NCBI RefSeq assembly: GCF_002240355.1
Contig: NZ_CP016353.1
Coordinates: 2,096,501-2,160,500, forward strand
Length of the DNA stretch: 64,000 nucleotides
DNA from: Prauserella marina
Lineage (GTDB): Bacteria; Actinomycetota; Actinomycetes; Mycobacteriales; Pseudonocardiaceae
Reading direction: 5' to 3'
Shown here: positions 8,533 to 16,067 of the stretch, in pieces
How positions within the stretch are numbered: position 1 is the stretch's first letter
Layout: every line of letters starts with the position of its first letter
Program-made: the position numbers and the translations under genes
The notes under the pieces: model-generated
Seen by the model: only the letters and a program-made list of their open reading frames with translations
Database searches by the model: none
What the model was told of the DNA's origin: nothing

Positions 8533-8919
8533 GTGACGATTCAACTCAACCACACCATCGTCCCCTCTCGTGACAAGGCGGCGACCGCTACGTTCGTCGC
8601 GGACATCCTCGGTCTCGGCGCTCCCGAGCCGTTCGGGCCGTTTCTCGTCGTGAAGACCGACAACGAGGTGAGCCTCGATTTCCTGGACACGACGGGCGAG
8701 ATTCCTTCGCTGCACTATGCCTTCCTGGTGAGTGAGGCCGAATTCGACGAGATATTCGGCAGGATCACGGAGGCGGGACTCGGATACTGGGCCGATCCCA
8801 TGCACGCGAAACCAGGGGAGATCAACCACGGAGACGGCGGAAGAGGCGTGTACTTCGATGGACCGGACGGGCAGAACCTGGAGATCCTCACCAGACCCTA
8901 CGGCAGCGGAGCGCCGTAG
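8533..8919 (+). CDS. VOC/glyoxalase-fold protein
   Basis: A 128-aa protein of the vicinal oxygen chelate fold: betaalphabeta-betabetabeta pattern, LNHTIVPSRDK with a first possible metal His, HYAFLVSEAEFDEI in the middle, and a terminal GRGVYFDGPDGQNLEILTRP with the metal-ligand Glu. The enzyme activity (dioxygenase, lyase or resistance protein) cannot be told from sequence. GTG at 8533 is fixed by AAGGAGGA six bases upstream. The gene stands alone. Confidence 0.85.
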   Translation: MTIQLNHTIVPSRDKAATATFVADILGLGAPEPFGPFLVVKTDNEVSLDFLDTTGEIPSLHYAFLVSEAEFDEIFGRITEAGLGYWADPMHAKPGEINHGDGGRGVYFDGPDGQNLEILTRPYGSGAP

Positions 8920-8945
8920 GGCCTGATGCGAGCGCTGTGACCGGT

Positions 8946-8961
8946 CATGACACCTGTCATG
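8946..8961. promoter_or_regulatory. Inverted repeat CATGACA-CC-TGTCATG
   Basis: A perfect 7+7 inverted repeat with a CC spacer, about 110 bases upstream of the lipoprotein hydrolase. A third half-site-like GTGACAG follows at about 8969. It may be an operator for the hydrolase. No regulator gene adjoins it. Confidence 0.4.
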
Positions 8962-9067
8962 CCTACCCGTGACAGCGGCTACTGGTAACGGTGTCGCGGC
9001 GCCGACAAGCTTTGCGTGAACGGCGGGAGCCGAGTGCTCCCCTTGAGCCATCACGTGAAGGAGTACC

Positions 9068-10663
9068 GTGCAGCGTCTACAGTGGAGCGTCGTTCTGGTC
9101 GCCGTCCTGGCGGCGACCGGTTGCGCCCCCGCGCGGGAGGAATCGGGACAGCCACCAGGCGGTGTCTCCGGCGCCGAGGTGCCCGGGCTGCTGTGGGCGG
9201 AATGCGCGGACGTGCCGGGCTTGCTGTGCGCCGAGGCCGAGGTCCCGCTCGACTACGCGCGCCCGGACGGCACGTCGGTCACACTGGCGCTGACCCGTAA
9301 ACCCGCCGCGCGGGACGACAAGCTGGGCACACTCGTGGTGCACAGGGGAGGGCCGGGGTATTCGGCTCGCGACTACTTCGCCGGTATCGAGGCGGGAGCC
9401 ATCCCGCCCGCCGTGAACGAGAACGTCTCGGCCCGCTACGACCTTCTGGGCATCGACACCCGGGGCAGCGGGTACAGCGAACCCGCCGTGCGGTGTTTCG
9501 AATCCGAGGCCGAAGCGGCGGCCTTCGCGGAAAAGGTGCCCACCGTGCCGACGACGGAGTCGGAGCGAACCGAACGCGCCGAGGCCGACGCGGAGTACGC
9601 GCGGCGATGCCACGAGCGCGGTGGCGAACTGCTCGATCACCTCACCAGTGCCGTCATGGCGCGGGATCTGGACCTGGTACGCGAAGCGCTGGGGGAGCGG
9701 CGGCTTGACTACCTCGGCCAGTCCTACGGCACTCACCTCGGCGCCGTCTACGCGAGCATGTTCCCCGAGCGGACCGGCAGGTTCGTCTTCGACAGCGTGC
9801 TCGACCCCCAGCGCCGCGACGCCGGTGAGCCGGGCAGTACACCGTCGAGCAGGCTCGGCGCCGACGTCGCGACGGCACAGACGCTGGACGAGTTCCTGCG
9901 GCTGTGCGAGGAAGCGGGCACTGGTTGCCAGTTCGGCGGTTCGGATCCCAGAGGAGAGCTGGAGAAGCTGCTTTCGACCCTGCGCGAGGCACCGGTACCG
10001 CTGACCGCGCCGGACGGCGAGGTGGTACCGCTCGGCTACGACTACGTCGTCACCTGGACCGGGCAATGGTTGTATCAGCCCGCGTTCTGGAACGAACTCG
10101 GCGGCGCGCCCTTCCTCGCCGCGGTCTCCGCGGCCGTCGAAGACCCTGACGGCGAGGCCGCCGCGACGCTCGCCGAGGAGATCCGCGCCAACAGGCAGGC
10201 CGGGCTCATGAGCGCGCCCTACACCGCCATCAATCCCGTTTACCACGCGGTGACCTGCGTCGAGACCCAAGGTCCTCGCGACGCCGCCGCGCTCGCCGAC
10301 CACGCGCGGGAGCGGGAGGCGCTCGTGCCGCACTTCGGGGCGCTGCGGGCCTACCAGACCAGCCCTTGCCCGGTGTGGCAAGGAGAACGCGCGCGGCCCG
10401 TTCCCCTTCCCGGCGAGATCAGGACCGGCGAACCGGTGCTGATCGTCAACAGCAGGTTCGACCCGGCGACCCCGGTCTGGTCGGCCGAGCGGATGCACGA
10501 GCTGTTCCCGGGAAGCGCGCTGCTGGTGAACGAGGGCTGGGGGCATGTCGCGAGTCAGCAGTCGGGCTGCGTCAGGGAAGCCACGTCCCGCTACCTGCTG
10601 AGCGGGGAACTGCCGGAGCGGGGCCAGCGGTGCGAACCCGACAACGTCCCGTTCACCGAGTAG
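9068..10663 (+). CDS. Secreted lipoprotein tripeptidyl-aminopeptidase-like alpha/beta hydrolase
   Basis: A 531-aa exported serine hydrolase of the TAP/SlpD-SlpE type known from streptomycetes. The signal peptide ends in the lipobox LAATGC with Cys19 as the lipidated residue. The oxyanion part is VVHRGGPGYS. The catalytic triad is visible: Ser219 in GQSYG, Asp465 in SRFDPATP and His493 in WGHVAS. The family's C-terminal TAP domain is present. It probably trims peptides from their N-termini outside the cell. GTG at 9068 follows AAGGAG. It is monocistronic as far as can be seen. Confidence 0.88.
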   Translation: MQRLQWSVVLVAVLAATGCAPAREESGQPPGGVSGAEVPGLLWAECADVPGLLCAEAEVPLDYARPDGTSVTLALTRKPAARDDKLGTLVVHRGGPGYSARDYFAGIEAGAIPPAVNENVSARYDLLGIDTRGSGYSEPAVRCFESEAEAAAFAEKVPTVPTTESERTERAEADAEYARRCHERGGELLDHLTSAVMARDLDLVREALGERRLDYLGQSYGTHLGAVYASMFPERTGRFVFDSVLDPQRRDAGEPGSTPSSRLGADVATAQTLDEFLRLCEEAGTGCQFGGSDPRGELEKLLSTLREAPVPLTAPDGEVVPLGYDYVVTWTGQWLYQPAFWNELGGAPFLAAVSAAVEDPDGEAAATLAEEIRANRQAGLMSAPYTAINPVYHAVTCVETQGPRDAAALADHAREREALVPHFGALRAYQTSPCPVWQGERARPVPLPGEIRTGEPVLIVNSRFDPATPVWSAERMHELFPGSALLVNEGWGHVASQQSGCVREATSRYLLSGELPERGQRCEPDNVPFTE

Positions 10664-10775
10664 CGCTGTTACTCGCGGTGATCCTGGTTGTCAACCTGTG
10701 ACCCCTGCTGAGGGTGACCTGACGGCTACTAGACTGCCCCGCAGCGCCAGACGGTTCACGATCTTGAGGGGCACG

Positions 10776-11609
10776 ATGATCCAGCGAGCGCCGAGTTCGG
10801 TCCCGGTCGGGGTCGACCCCACCAGGGCGAGCATCGCCAGGGTGTACGACGCGGCGCTCGGCGGCAGCGACAACTACGCGATCGACAGGGACGTACTGGC
10901 CACGGTGGCGCGGTTCGCCCCGGAGGTCAACGATCTCGCGGTGTCCAACAGGCGCTTCCTCGTCAGGGTCGTGCACGCGATGGCCAGCTTCGGCATCCGC
11001 CAGTTCCTCGACTGCGGTTCCGGCCTTCCCACCGCCGACAACACTCATCAGGTCGCCCAGCGGGAGCGCGGCGACGCCGTCGTCGTCTACGTCGACAACG
11101 ATCCCGTCGTCATCGCGCACGGCGAGGCGATGTTGCTGGACAACGACCTGACGCACATCGCGGCCGCCGACATCTTCCGCCCGGGTGACGTGCTCGGCCA
11201 CCCCACGGTCACGGCGAGGATCGACTTCTCGGAGCCGATCGGCCTGCTGCACTCCGGGATCTGGCACCACTACCTCGGTGACGACATCCCCGCCTTGATG
11301 GGGCAGTACATCGACGCGCTGCCCAGCGGTTCGGTCGTCGCGCTCTCGCATTTCCTCGACCCGGAGACCGAACAGCTCAGCAAGCTCGCCCGCCGGATGG
11401 AAAGCGCGTTCGTGCACAGCGCGATGGGCTCGGGCCGGTTCAGGACGAGGGCCGAGATCGCGGCGATGTTGCCCGGTCTCGACGTCGTCAAGCCTTCCGA
11501 GAACGCGGAGGCCGGGGTCGAACTGTGTGACCTGTGGCAGCGCGAACATCCCGGTGAGCTCAACCAGGTTCAGCGCTGCATCGCCGCGATCGTCGGGCGC
11601 AAACCCTAG
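10776..11609 (+). CDS. SAM-dependent methyltransferase, Methyltransf_19 (DUF574) family
   Basis: A 277-aa protein with the hallmark opening VDPTRASIARVYDAALGGSDNYAIDR, a SAM-binding FLDCGSGLPTADNTH and VVYVDNDPVVIAHG, and GIWHHYLGDD near the centre. This family is very abundant in actinomycetes; substrates are mostly unknown. ATG at 10776 with GAGGGG upstream gives the standard N-terminus. A frame from 10698 adds unrelated residues. It is separated from the neighbours by more than 100 bases on each side. Confidence 0.87.
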   Translation: MIQRAPSSVPVGVDPTRASIARVYDAALGGSDNYAIDRDVLATVARFAPEVNDLAVSNRRFLVRVVHAMASFGIRQFLDCGSGLPTADNTHQVAQRERGDAVVVYVDNDPVVIAHGEAMLLDNDLTHIAAADIFRPGDVLGHPTVTARIDFSEPIGLLHSGIWHHYLGDDIPALMGQYIDALPSGSVVALSHFLDPETEQLSKLARRMESAFVHSAMGSGRFRTRAEIAAMLPGLDVVKPSENAEAGVELCDLWQREHPGELNQVQRCIAAIVGRKP

Positions 11610-11777
11610 AGTGCGTCCGGGAATCATCGCGTACCGGCTGCGCGGTGCCCATCCGGCGCCTCGCGGCGTTGTCGTCGGTCACCATGACGCCGTCATGGCT
11701 CTCTCCTCCGCCTTGCGACGCATCCGGATGGATCACCGCTCGCACGGAGGACGATTCCCGAACGCACTCATAGCGGT

Positions 11778-12782
11778 TCACGCCTCGGGCAGGTTGGCGG
11801 TCACCATCGGGATCGCAGCCTTGACGACGTCGCACACCTTCTTCTCGTCCTCGTGCCCTCCGACGAGTTTCACCGACGCGGTGTCGCTGAAGGCAAGTAC
11901 CGCCTCGCAGTTGGTGGCGATGTCGCCAGCGGCCGGGTAGAGGTCCCAGGTGCGGCCGTCGGCTTCGACCGGTTCTCCCGGCTCCGAGGTGAACGGCCAC
12001 TCATCGGCGGGACGGTCGCCCGCGAAGACTCCCATCGGGTGCACCCCGCCTTCGCCGTCGGTGTCGAGCCACCGGCAGCCGTCGGGAATGTCGTCGGTCG
12101 AGGAGATCTGCGGTTCGGCCGTCGCGTCGAGTCCCAGTTCGCCGGTCTGTTCCGGGGTGAGCAGGGTGCACGGGTCGGTCGTGGTGAGCACGCTCGGCGC
12201 AGGCGGCGCTTCGGGGGAGGGCAGTGGCGGAGCGGGCTGCCCTCCCGGCAGCTTGGCCGCGACGTAGGGGGCGGAGAGTTTGGCGATGTCGCACGCCTTC
12301 GACTCGTCGAGCCAGTCGCTGCTGATGAGCACGACGAACGAGGTCACGTCGACTTCCGTGACGAGCATGCAGATCGACTCGCCGCCGATCGCGTCGAGGT
12401 AGCGTTCCCAGGTCAGGCCGCCCAGTTCCACCGATTCGGCAGGCATCTCGCCGTCGACGTATTCGACGACCGAGTAGCCGACCGCGTATCCGGCGGTGAG
12501 CGAGTCGATGCCGTCCATGATGTCGATCCGGGGCCACGTGCACGTTGGTGGCATGAGCTGCTCGGGTCTGCCGGCCTCGAATTCACCCTCGGCGACCATG
12601 CCTAGTGCCGTGGTCTCGTCGCCAGTGAGCAATTCACACGGTTCCCCCGCTGTCGCGCGATTTTCCGTCGTCGGCTCCGCGACCGGCCGCGCGACGCCGC
12701 CGACCGCGCTCGCGCACGAACTCAACGTCAGCACGGCGACGCAAGCCAGCACGCCTCGCGCGACCGCTGCCTTCACGCGCAC
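11778..12782 (-). CDS. Lipoprotein with two DUF3558-like domains
   Basis: A 334-aa exported protein. The N-terminus MRVKAAVARGVLACVAVLTL ends in a lipobox (LSSC), so it is probably membrane-anchored outside. Two repeats follow: one starts EPCELLTGDET near residue 42 and one starts DPCTLLTPEQ near residue 190. Each has a TCTWPR or GCRWLD centre, a VTSFVVL/TASVKLV strand and a KACDIA or KVCDVV end, as in DUF3558 proteins of actinomycetes. A proline-rich linker joins them. GTG at 12782 or 12776 are both possible behind AAGGGGG. Function is unknown. Confidence 0.75.
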   Translation of the reverse strand: MRVKAAVARGVLACVAVLTLSSCASAVGGVARPVAEPTTENRATAGEPCELLTGDETTALGMVAEGEFEAGRPEQLMPPTCTWPRIDIMDGIDSLTAGYAVGYSVVEYVDGEMPAESVELGGLTWERYLDAIGGESICMLVTEVDVTSFVVLISSDWLDESKACDIAKLSAPYVAAKLPGGQPAPPLPSPEAPPAPSVLTTTDPCTLLTPEQTGELGLDATAEPQISSTDDIPDGCRWLDTDGEGGVHPMGVFAGDRPADEWPFTSEPGEPVEADGRTWDLYPAAGDIATNCEAVLAFSDTASVKLVGGHEDEKKVCDVVKAAIPMVTANLPEA

Positions 12783-12930
12783 GATTCCCCCTTGCCCAAG
12801 TCGGAAAAACGCTGTCAGCGTAACGTGTCCGGCCCGGAAGGGAGGCTTTTCGCCGCTTTCCGCTGCACCGTGATCGGCGCCGGATTGCTGCGGGTGGCTC
12901 ACGCGGGAACGGCGCCGCGACGGCCATTCT

Positions 12931-14442
12931 GTGACCATGAACGGACTCGACAGGAGAAGGTTTCTGGCCTGGCTGGGCACGGGAGCTCTCGGTGCGGCCG
13001 CCGCGTTCTCCGCGCGAGGAGAAGCGCTCGCCGACTCCGGCGCCACGGCGCTGACCAACGTGAACCTCATCGACGGCACCGGCGCGGCGCCCCGCCGGGG
13101 GATGACCGTCGTCGTGGGCGGAGGCCGGATTCTCGCGGTCGGCAGGCCATCCGCCGTACCGGACATCGCGGGCCTGCGGGTGATCGACTGCACCGGCAAG
13201 CACCTGCTGCCGGGGTTATGGGACCTGCACGCGCACGAGAGCGTTCTCGAACGCACATTTCCTCCGCTGCACCTGGTACACGGCGTCACCGCGATCAGGG
13301 AGATGTCGGCGACGCCGGCGACTCACCTCGTGCGGGAGCGCATCGAACGCGGTGAGCTGGCAGGGCCGCGCATGGTCATCGCAAGCAGGGTCGTCGACGG
13401 TCCCAGCTCGCGGGTCGCCGACAGCGTGCGGGTCGCCACCCCCGCCGAGGCCAGGGAAGCCGTGGCGCTCGCCAAGCGCGAGAACGCCGACCTGCTCAAG
13501 GTCTATTCGTTCTTCGAGAAGGAAGGATTTCGGGCGGTCGCCTCCGAGGCGGCACGGCAAGGGCTTCCTTTCGGCGGTCACACGCCTTCGCTGCTCCCGG
13601 TACAGCGGGTGCTGGAGCTGGGTCAGCACTCCGTGGAACACATGTACGGACTGCATCTGGCGACCTCGGCCGAATCGGCGCGGTACTACGAGCGGATCGC
13701 CGCGCTGCCAGGCGATCCAGCCGACGAGAACTGGTGGGGTTCGGTCGTTCCCTTCCTTGAGCGGGAATCGATCGACTCCTACCGGGCCGCGAACACCCGT
13801 GCGCTCGCGGGCCGGTTCAGGGCGCATGAAGCGTGGCACGTGCCGACGCTGGCCGTCGAGCACCGGTACTCCACGCCGCCCGCTCTGCTGCCCGAGGATC
13901 CCGGGCTGCGCGCGCTCGCCGAACGGTTCCTTCCGCGCTCGGTCAGGCAGGCGTGGGAAGAGCTTGCGAAGGCGTGGCCGCCGTGGTCGCCGGAACGGAC
14001 CGAGCTGGAGGCACGCTACTTCGAGGCCAAGCTGGAACTGGTCGGCGACCTGGCGGGGGCGGAAGGCAACATCGGAGCGGGCACCGACTGCGGATACGGC
14101 TACGTCTTTCCTGGCCTCGCGTTGCACGACGAACTCGAACTGCTGGTGAGGGCGGGCCTTCCCGCTCACCGCGCGCTCCTTGCCGCGACGAGGGACGCCG
14201 CCCGCTGTGCCGGGCTCGGCGCGGAGAGCGGCACGATCGAGCCTGGCAAGCTCGCCGACCTGCTCGTACTGGATGCCGATCCGCTCGCCGACATCCGCAA
14301 CACGCGCTGTATCCACGCCGTCGTGGCGCGTGGCGAAGTCCTCGGTCCCCGCGCGAGGCAACGCCTCTTCGCCGCGATCGAGCAGGCCGCGCGGGAGGAG
14401 GTCGCGGCACCCGTGATGCGCGCATGTTGTTCGCGGGTCTGA
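12931..14442 (+). CDS. Tat-exported amidohydrolase (metal-dependent)
   Basis: A 503-aa amidohydrolase. Residues 8-35 form a twin-arginine signal (DRRRFLAWLGTGALG). The mature part has the amidohydrolase opening (LIDGTGAAP...LLPGLWDLHAHE, with the HxH metal pair), then a likely ligand Lys (LLKVYS), His in FGGHTPSL and in HSVEHMYG, and Asp in GAGTDCGYGY. The C-terminus ends in the usual LADLLVLDADPLADI composite-domain motif. Such enzymes cleave cyclic amides or peptides (imidazolonepropionase / Xaa-Pro dipeptidase-like). GTG 12931 and ATG 12937 are equally possible starts. It is divergent from the DUF3558 gene. Confidence 0.87.
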   Translation: MTMNGLDRRRFLAWLGTGALGAAAAFSARGEALADSGATALTNVNLIDGTGAAPRRGMTVVVGGGRILAVGRPSAVPDIAGLRVIDCTGKHLLPGLWDLHAHESVLERTFPPLHLVHGVTAIREMSATPATHLVRERIERGELAGPRMVIASRVVDGPSSRVADSVRVATPAEAREAVALAKRENADLLKVYSFFEKEGFRAVASEAARQGLPFGGHTPSLLPVQRVLELGQHSVEHMYGLHLATSAESARYYERIAALPGDPADENWWGSVVPFLERESIDSYRAANTRALAGRFRAHEAWHVPTLAVEHRYSTPPALLPEDPGLRALAERFLPRSVRQAWEELAKAWPPWSPERTELEARYFEAKLELVGDLAGAEGNIGAGTDCGYGYVFPGLALHDELELLVRAGLPAHRALLAATRDAARCAGLGAESGTIEPGKLADLLVLDADPLADIRNTRCIHAVVARGEVLGPRARQRLFAAIEQAAREEVAAPVMRACCSRV

Positions 14443-14513
14443 TATTTCAGGCCATTCTTGATCCATAATGGACGATCAGTGTCAGAGGGCACTGTGTCAC
14501 ATTGCGATCATGC

Positions 14514-14529
14514 TCGAACATGTGTTCTA
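14514..14529 (+). promoter_or_regulatory. LexA (SOS) box over a promoter
   Basis: TCGAACATGTGTTCTA matches the actinobacterial SOS consensus TCGAAC-N4-GTTCGA except at one base of the last pair. It overlaps a plausible -10 (TTCTAT, 14525-14530) placed 17 bases after TTGCGA (14502-14507). The first codon of the next gene follows 9 bases later. This predicts DNA-damage control of the 120-aa gene and the Nudix gene behind it. Confidence 0.6.
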
Positions 14530-14537
14530 TATGAGCC

Positions 14538-14900
14538 ATGGGCAGGGGAGCGCGAGACGAGATCGAATGGGCCGAGCGGCGGCAGATCGCCGAGCAGGCC
14601 GAACAGTGGCGGCGGATCGCGGGACGGTTGCCGTTCTGGCGGATCGAGCGTCCCGCCGACGATGCCGAGGGGCCGATCACCATCACGGAGGACGGTCAAC
14701 TGCTGGCGACGCTGCACGGACCGTGGGCGCCCTGCCTCGCCGATTATCTCGGCGCGATGGACAAGGCGTCCGGGGTCGCGCTCGCCGAGTTGTTGTGGCG
14801 GATCGGCGGGCACGGAGGCAGCGCTGACATCCGATACCAGGCGCGGGCCCTGCTGCACGCGCTCGGATTGGCCGAATGGCCTGGAACTCGCCGCGGGTGA
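14538..14900 (+). CDS. 120-aa protein of unknown function, possibly SOS-regulated
   Basis: I do not recognise the family. The protein has a charged helical start (DEIEWAERRQIAEQAEQWRR), a short beta-rich middle (ITITEDGQLLATLHG) and a helical end with LAELLWRIGG. No signal or membrane segment is present. It starts right behind a LexA box and ends 22 bases before the Nudix gene, so the two are probably co-transcribed. The short leader leaves no good Shine-Dalgarno. Confidence 0.65.
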   Translation: MGRGARDEIEWAERRQIAEQAEQWRRIAGRLPFWRIERPADDAEGPITITEDGQLLATLHGPWAPCLADYLGAMDKASGVALAELLWRIGGHGGSADIRYQARALLHALGLAEWPGTRRG

Positions 14901-14922
14901 CCCGGCGTGGGAGGCTTTTCCG

Positions 14923-15393
14923 GTGACCACAAAGGACTATTTCGACGACATTCACGCTCCTCGGGCGACGGCCATCGTGCCCTCGGTCACCGCCGTCGTC
15001 AGGGACGGCGGTGGAAGGGTGCTGCTCGTCGAACAGGCCGGAACCGGACTGTGGACGGCGCCGAGCGGGGAACAGGAGATCGGCGAATCGGTGGTCGGCG
15101 CCGTGCGCAGAGAAGTTCGCGCCCGCACGGGAATCGAGGCCAGTGTCACCGGGCTCAGCGGGATCTACTCCGATCCCCGGCACGTCGTCGTCCACGCCGC
15201 CGACGACGTACGGCAGGAGTTCGCGCTGTGCTTCCACGCCGAACCCACCGGTGGTGAGCTGAGGCCGGGCACGGGGTTCTCCCGGGCGTGGTGGGCCGAG
15301 CCCGCGAGCATCGGCGAGCTACCGGTTCAGCGGGCGATGCGGATGCGGATCGACATGGCGATCGCCGAACCCGGCACCGTCCACATCGGCTGA
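14923..15393 (+). CDS. Nudix-fold protein with altered catalytic box
   Basis: A 156-aa protein with the Nudix fold: VPSVTAVVRDGGGRVLLVEQ, then WTAPSGEQEIGES and VRREVRARTGI. The Nudix box G-x5-E-x7-RE-U-x-EE-x-G-U is recognisable, but the EE pair reads as Ala-Arg. Both metal-binding glutamates of that pair are therefore missing and diphosphate hydrolysis may be weak or absent. GTG at 14923 has GGGAGG eight bases upstream. It lies behind the 120-aa gene and shares its LexA-box promoter. Confidence 0.8.
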   Translation: MTTKDYFDDIHAPRATAIVPSVTAVVRDGGGRVLLVEQAGTGLWTAPSGEQEIGESVVGAVRREVRARTGIEASVTGLSGIYSDPRHVVVHAADDVRQEFALCFHAEPTGGELRPGTGFSRAWWAEPASIGELPVQRAMRMRIDMAIAEPGTVHIG

Positions 15394-15398
15394 CCGGG

Positions 15399-15815
15399 TC
15401 AGGTTCGCGCGGCGAGGCTGCGGCTGAGCGCCCAGATCACCCACACGTCCAGTGCGATGATGAGCAGCGACCAGAGCGGGTAGTAGGGGATGAAGAGGAA
15501 GTTCGCGAAAACCGACAGCGACACCAGCGCGATCGCGGTCCAGTAGGCCCAACTCCGCGCCGCGAACACGCCGATGCCCGCGACCAGCACCAGCGCGCCG
15601 AGAGCCAGGTGCACCCAGCCCCACGCGGTGAGATCGATGTCGATGAGGTAATTGTTGACGCTGAGATAGAAGTTGTCCGCGAATATCGCGGAGAATCCGT
15701 TGAGTAACTGCAACACCCCGTTGACGACGAGGATGACGCCCGCGAAATAGGTGATACCGCTCGCCGTGGGACTGAGAGCGGCTGGTGTCGTAATACCACT
15801 GCTGTCGTGAGACAT
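15399..15815 (-). CDS. Four-helix membrane protein, DUF7144-like
   Basis: A 138-aa protein with a polar N-terminus and four hydrophobic helices: GITYFAGVILVVNGVLQLLNG, the GWVHLALGALVLVAGIGVF pair, and two at the end (IPYYPLWSLLIIALDVWVIW). This pattern is that of DUF7144-type membrane proteins common in actinomycetes, whose function is unknown. ATG at 15815 has GGAAAAGG upstream. It is convergent with the Nudix gene (5 bases). Confidence 0.78.
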   Translation of the reverse strand: MSHDSSGITTPAALSPTASGITYFAGVILVVNGVLQLLNGFSAIFADNFYLSVNNYLIDIDLTAWGWVHLALGALVLVAGIGVFAARSWAYWTAIALVSLSVFANFLFIPYYPLWSLLIIALDVWVIWALSRSLAART

Positions 15816-16067
15816 GGTCCCGGCCTTTTCCTGTGTGGTGAATTCCCGTCCTTCGTGCGTCGTGGATGTCGTGACATACAACGAGACAAGAAAAGTCTTG
15901 CGGCCTCGTCGTTGCGATGCAACCCATCCGTGTCCGGCGAAGCGGTGTGCATTCGCGGCCAGCCGGAGCCGGGTTCGCCGTGCGTGGCCATCCGGATGCT
16001 GCTCTACTGGGCTGGAGCAAGGAAAACGGGGGAATGGCCGGTACCGAGGTCCCGAACGGAGTGAGCC

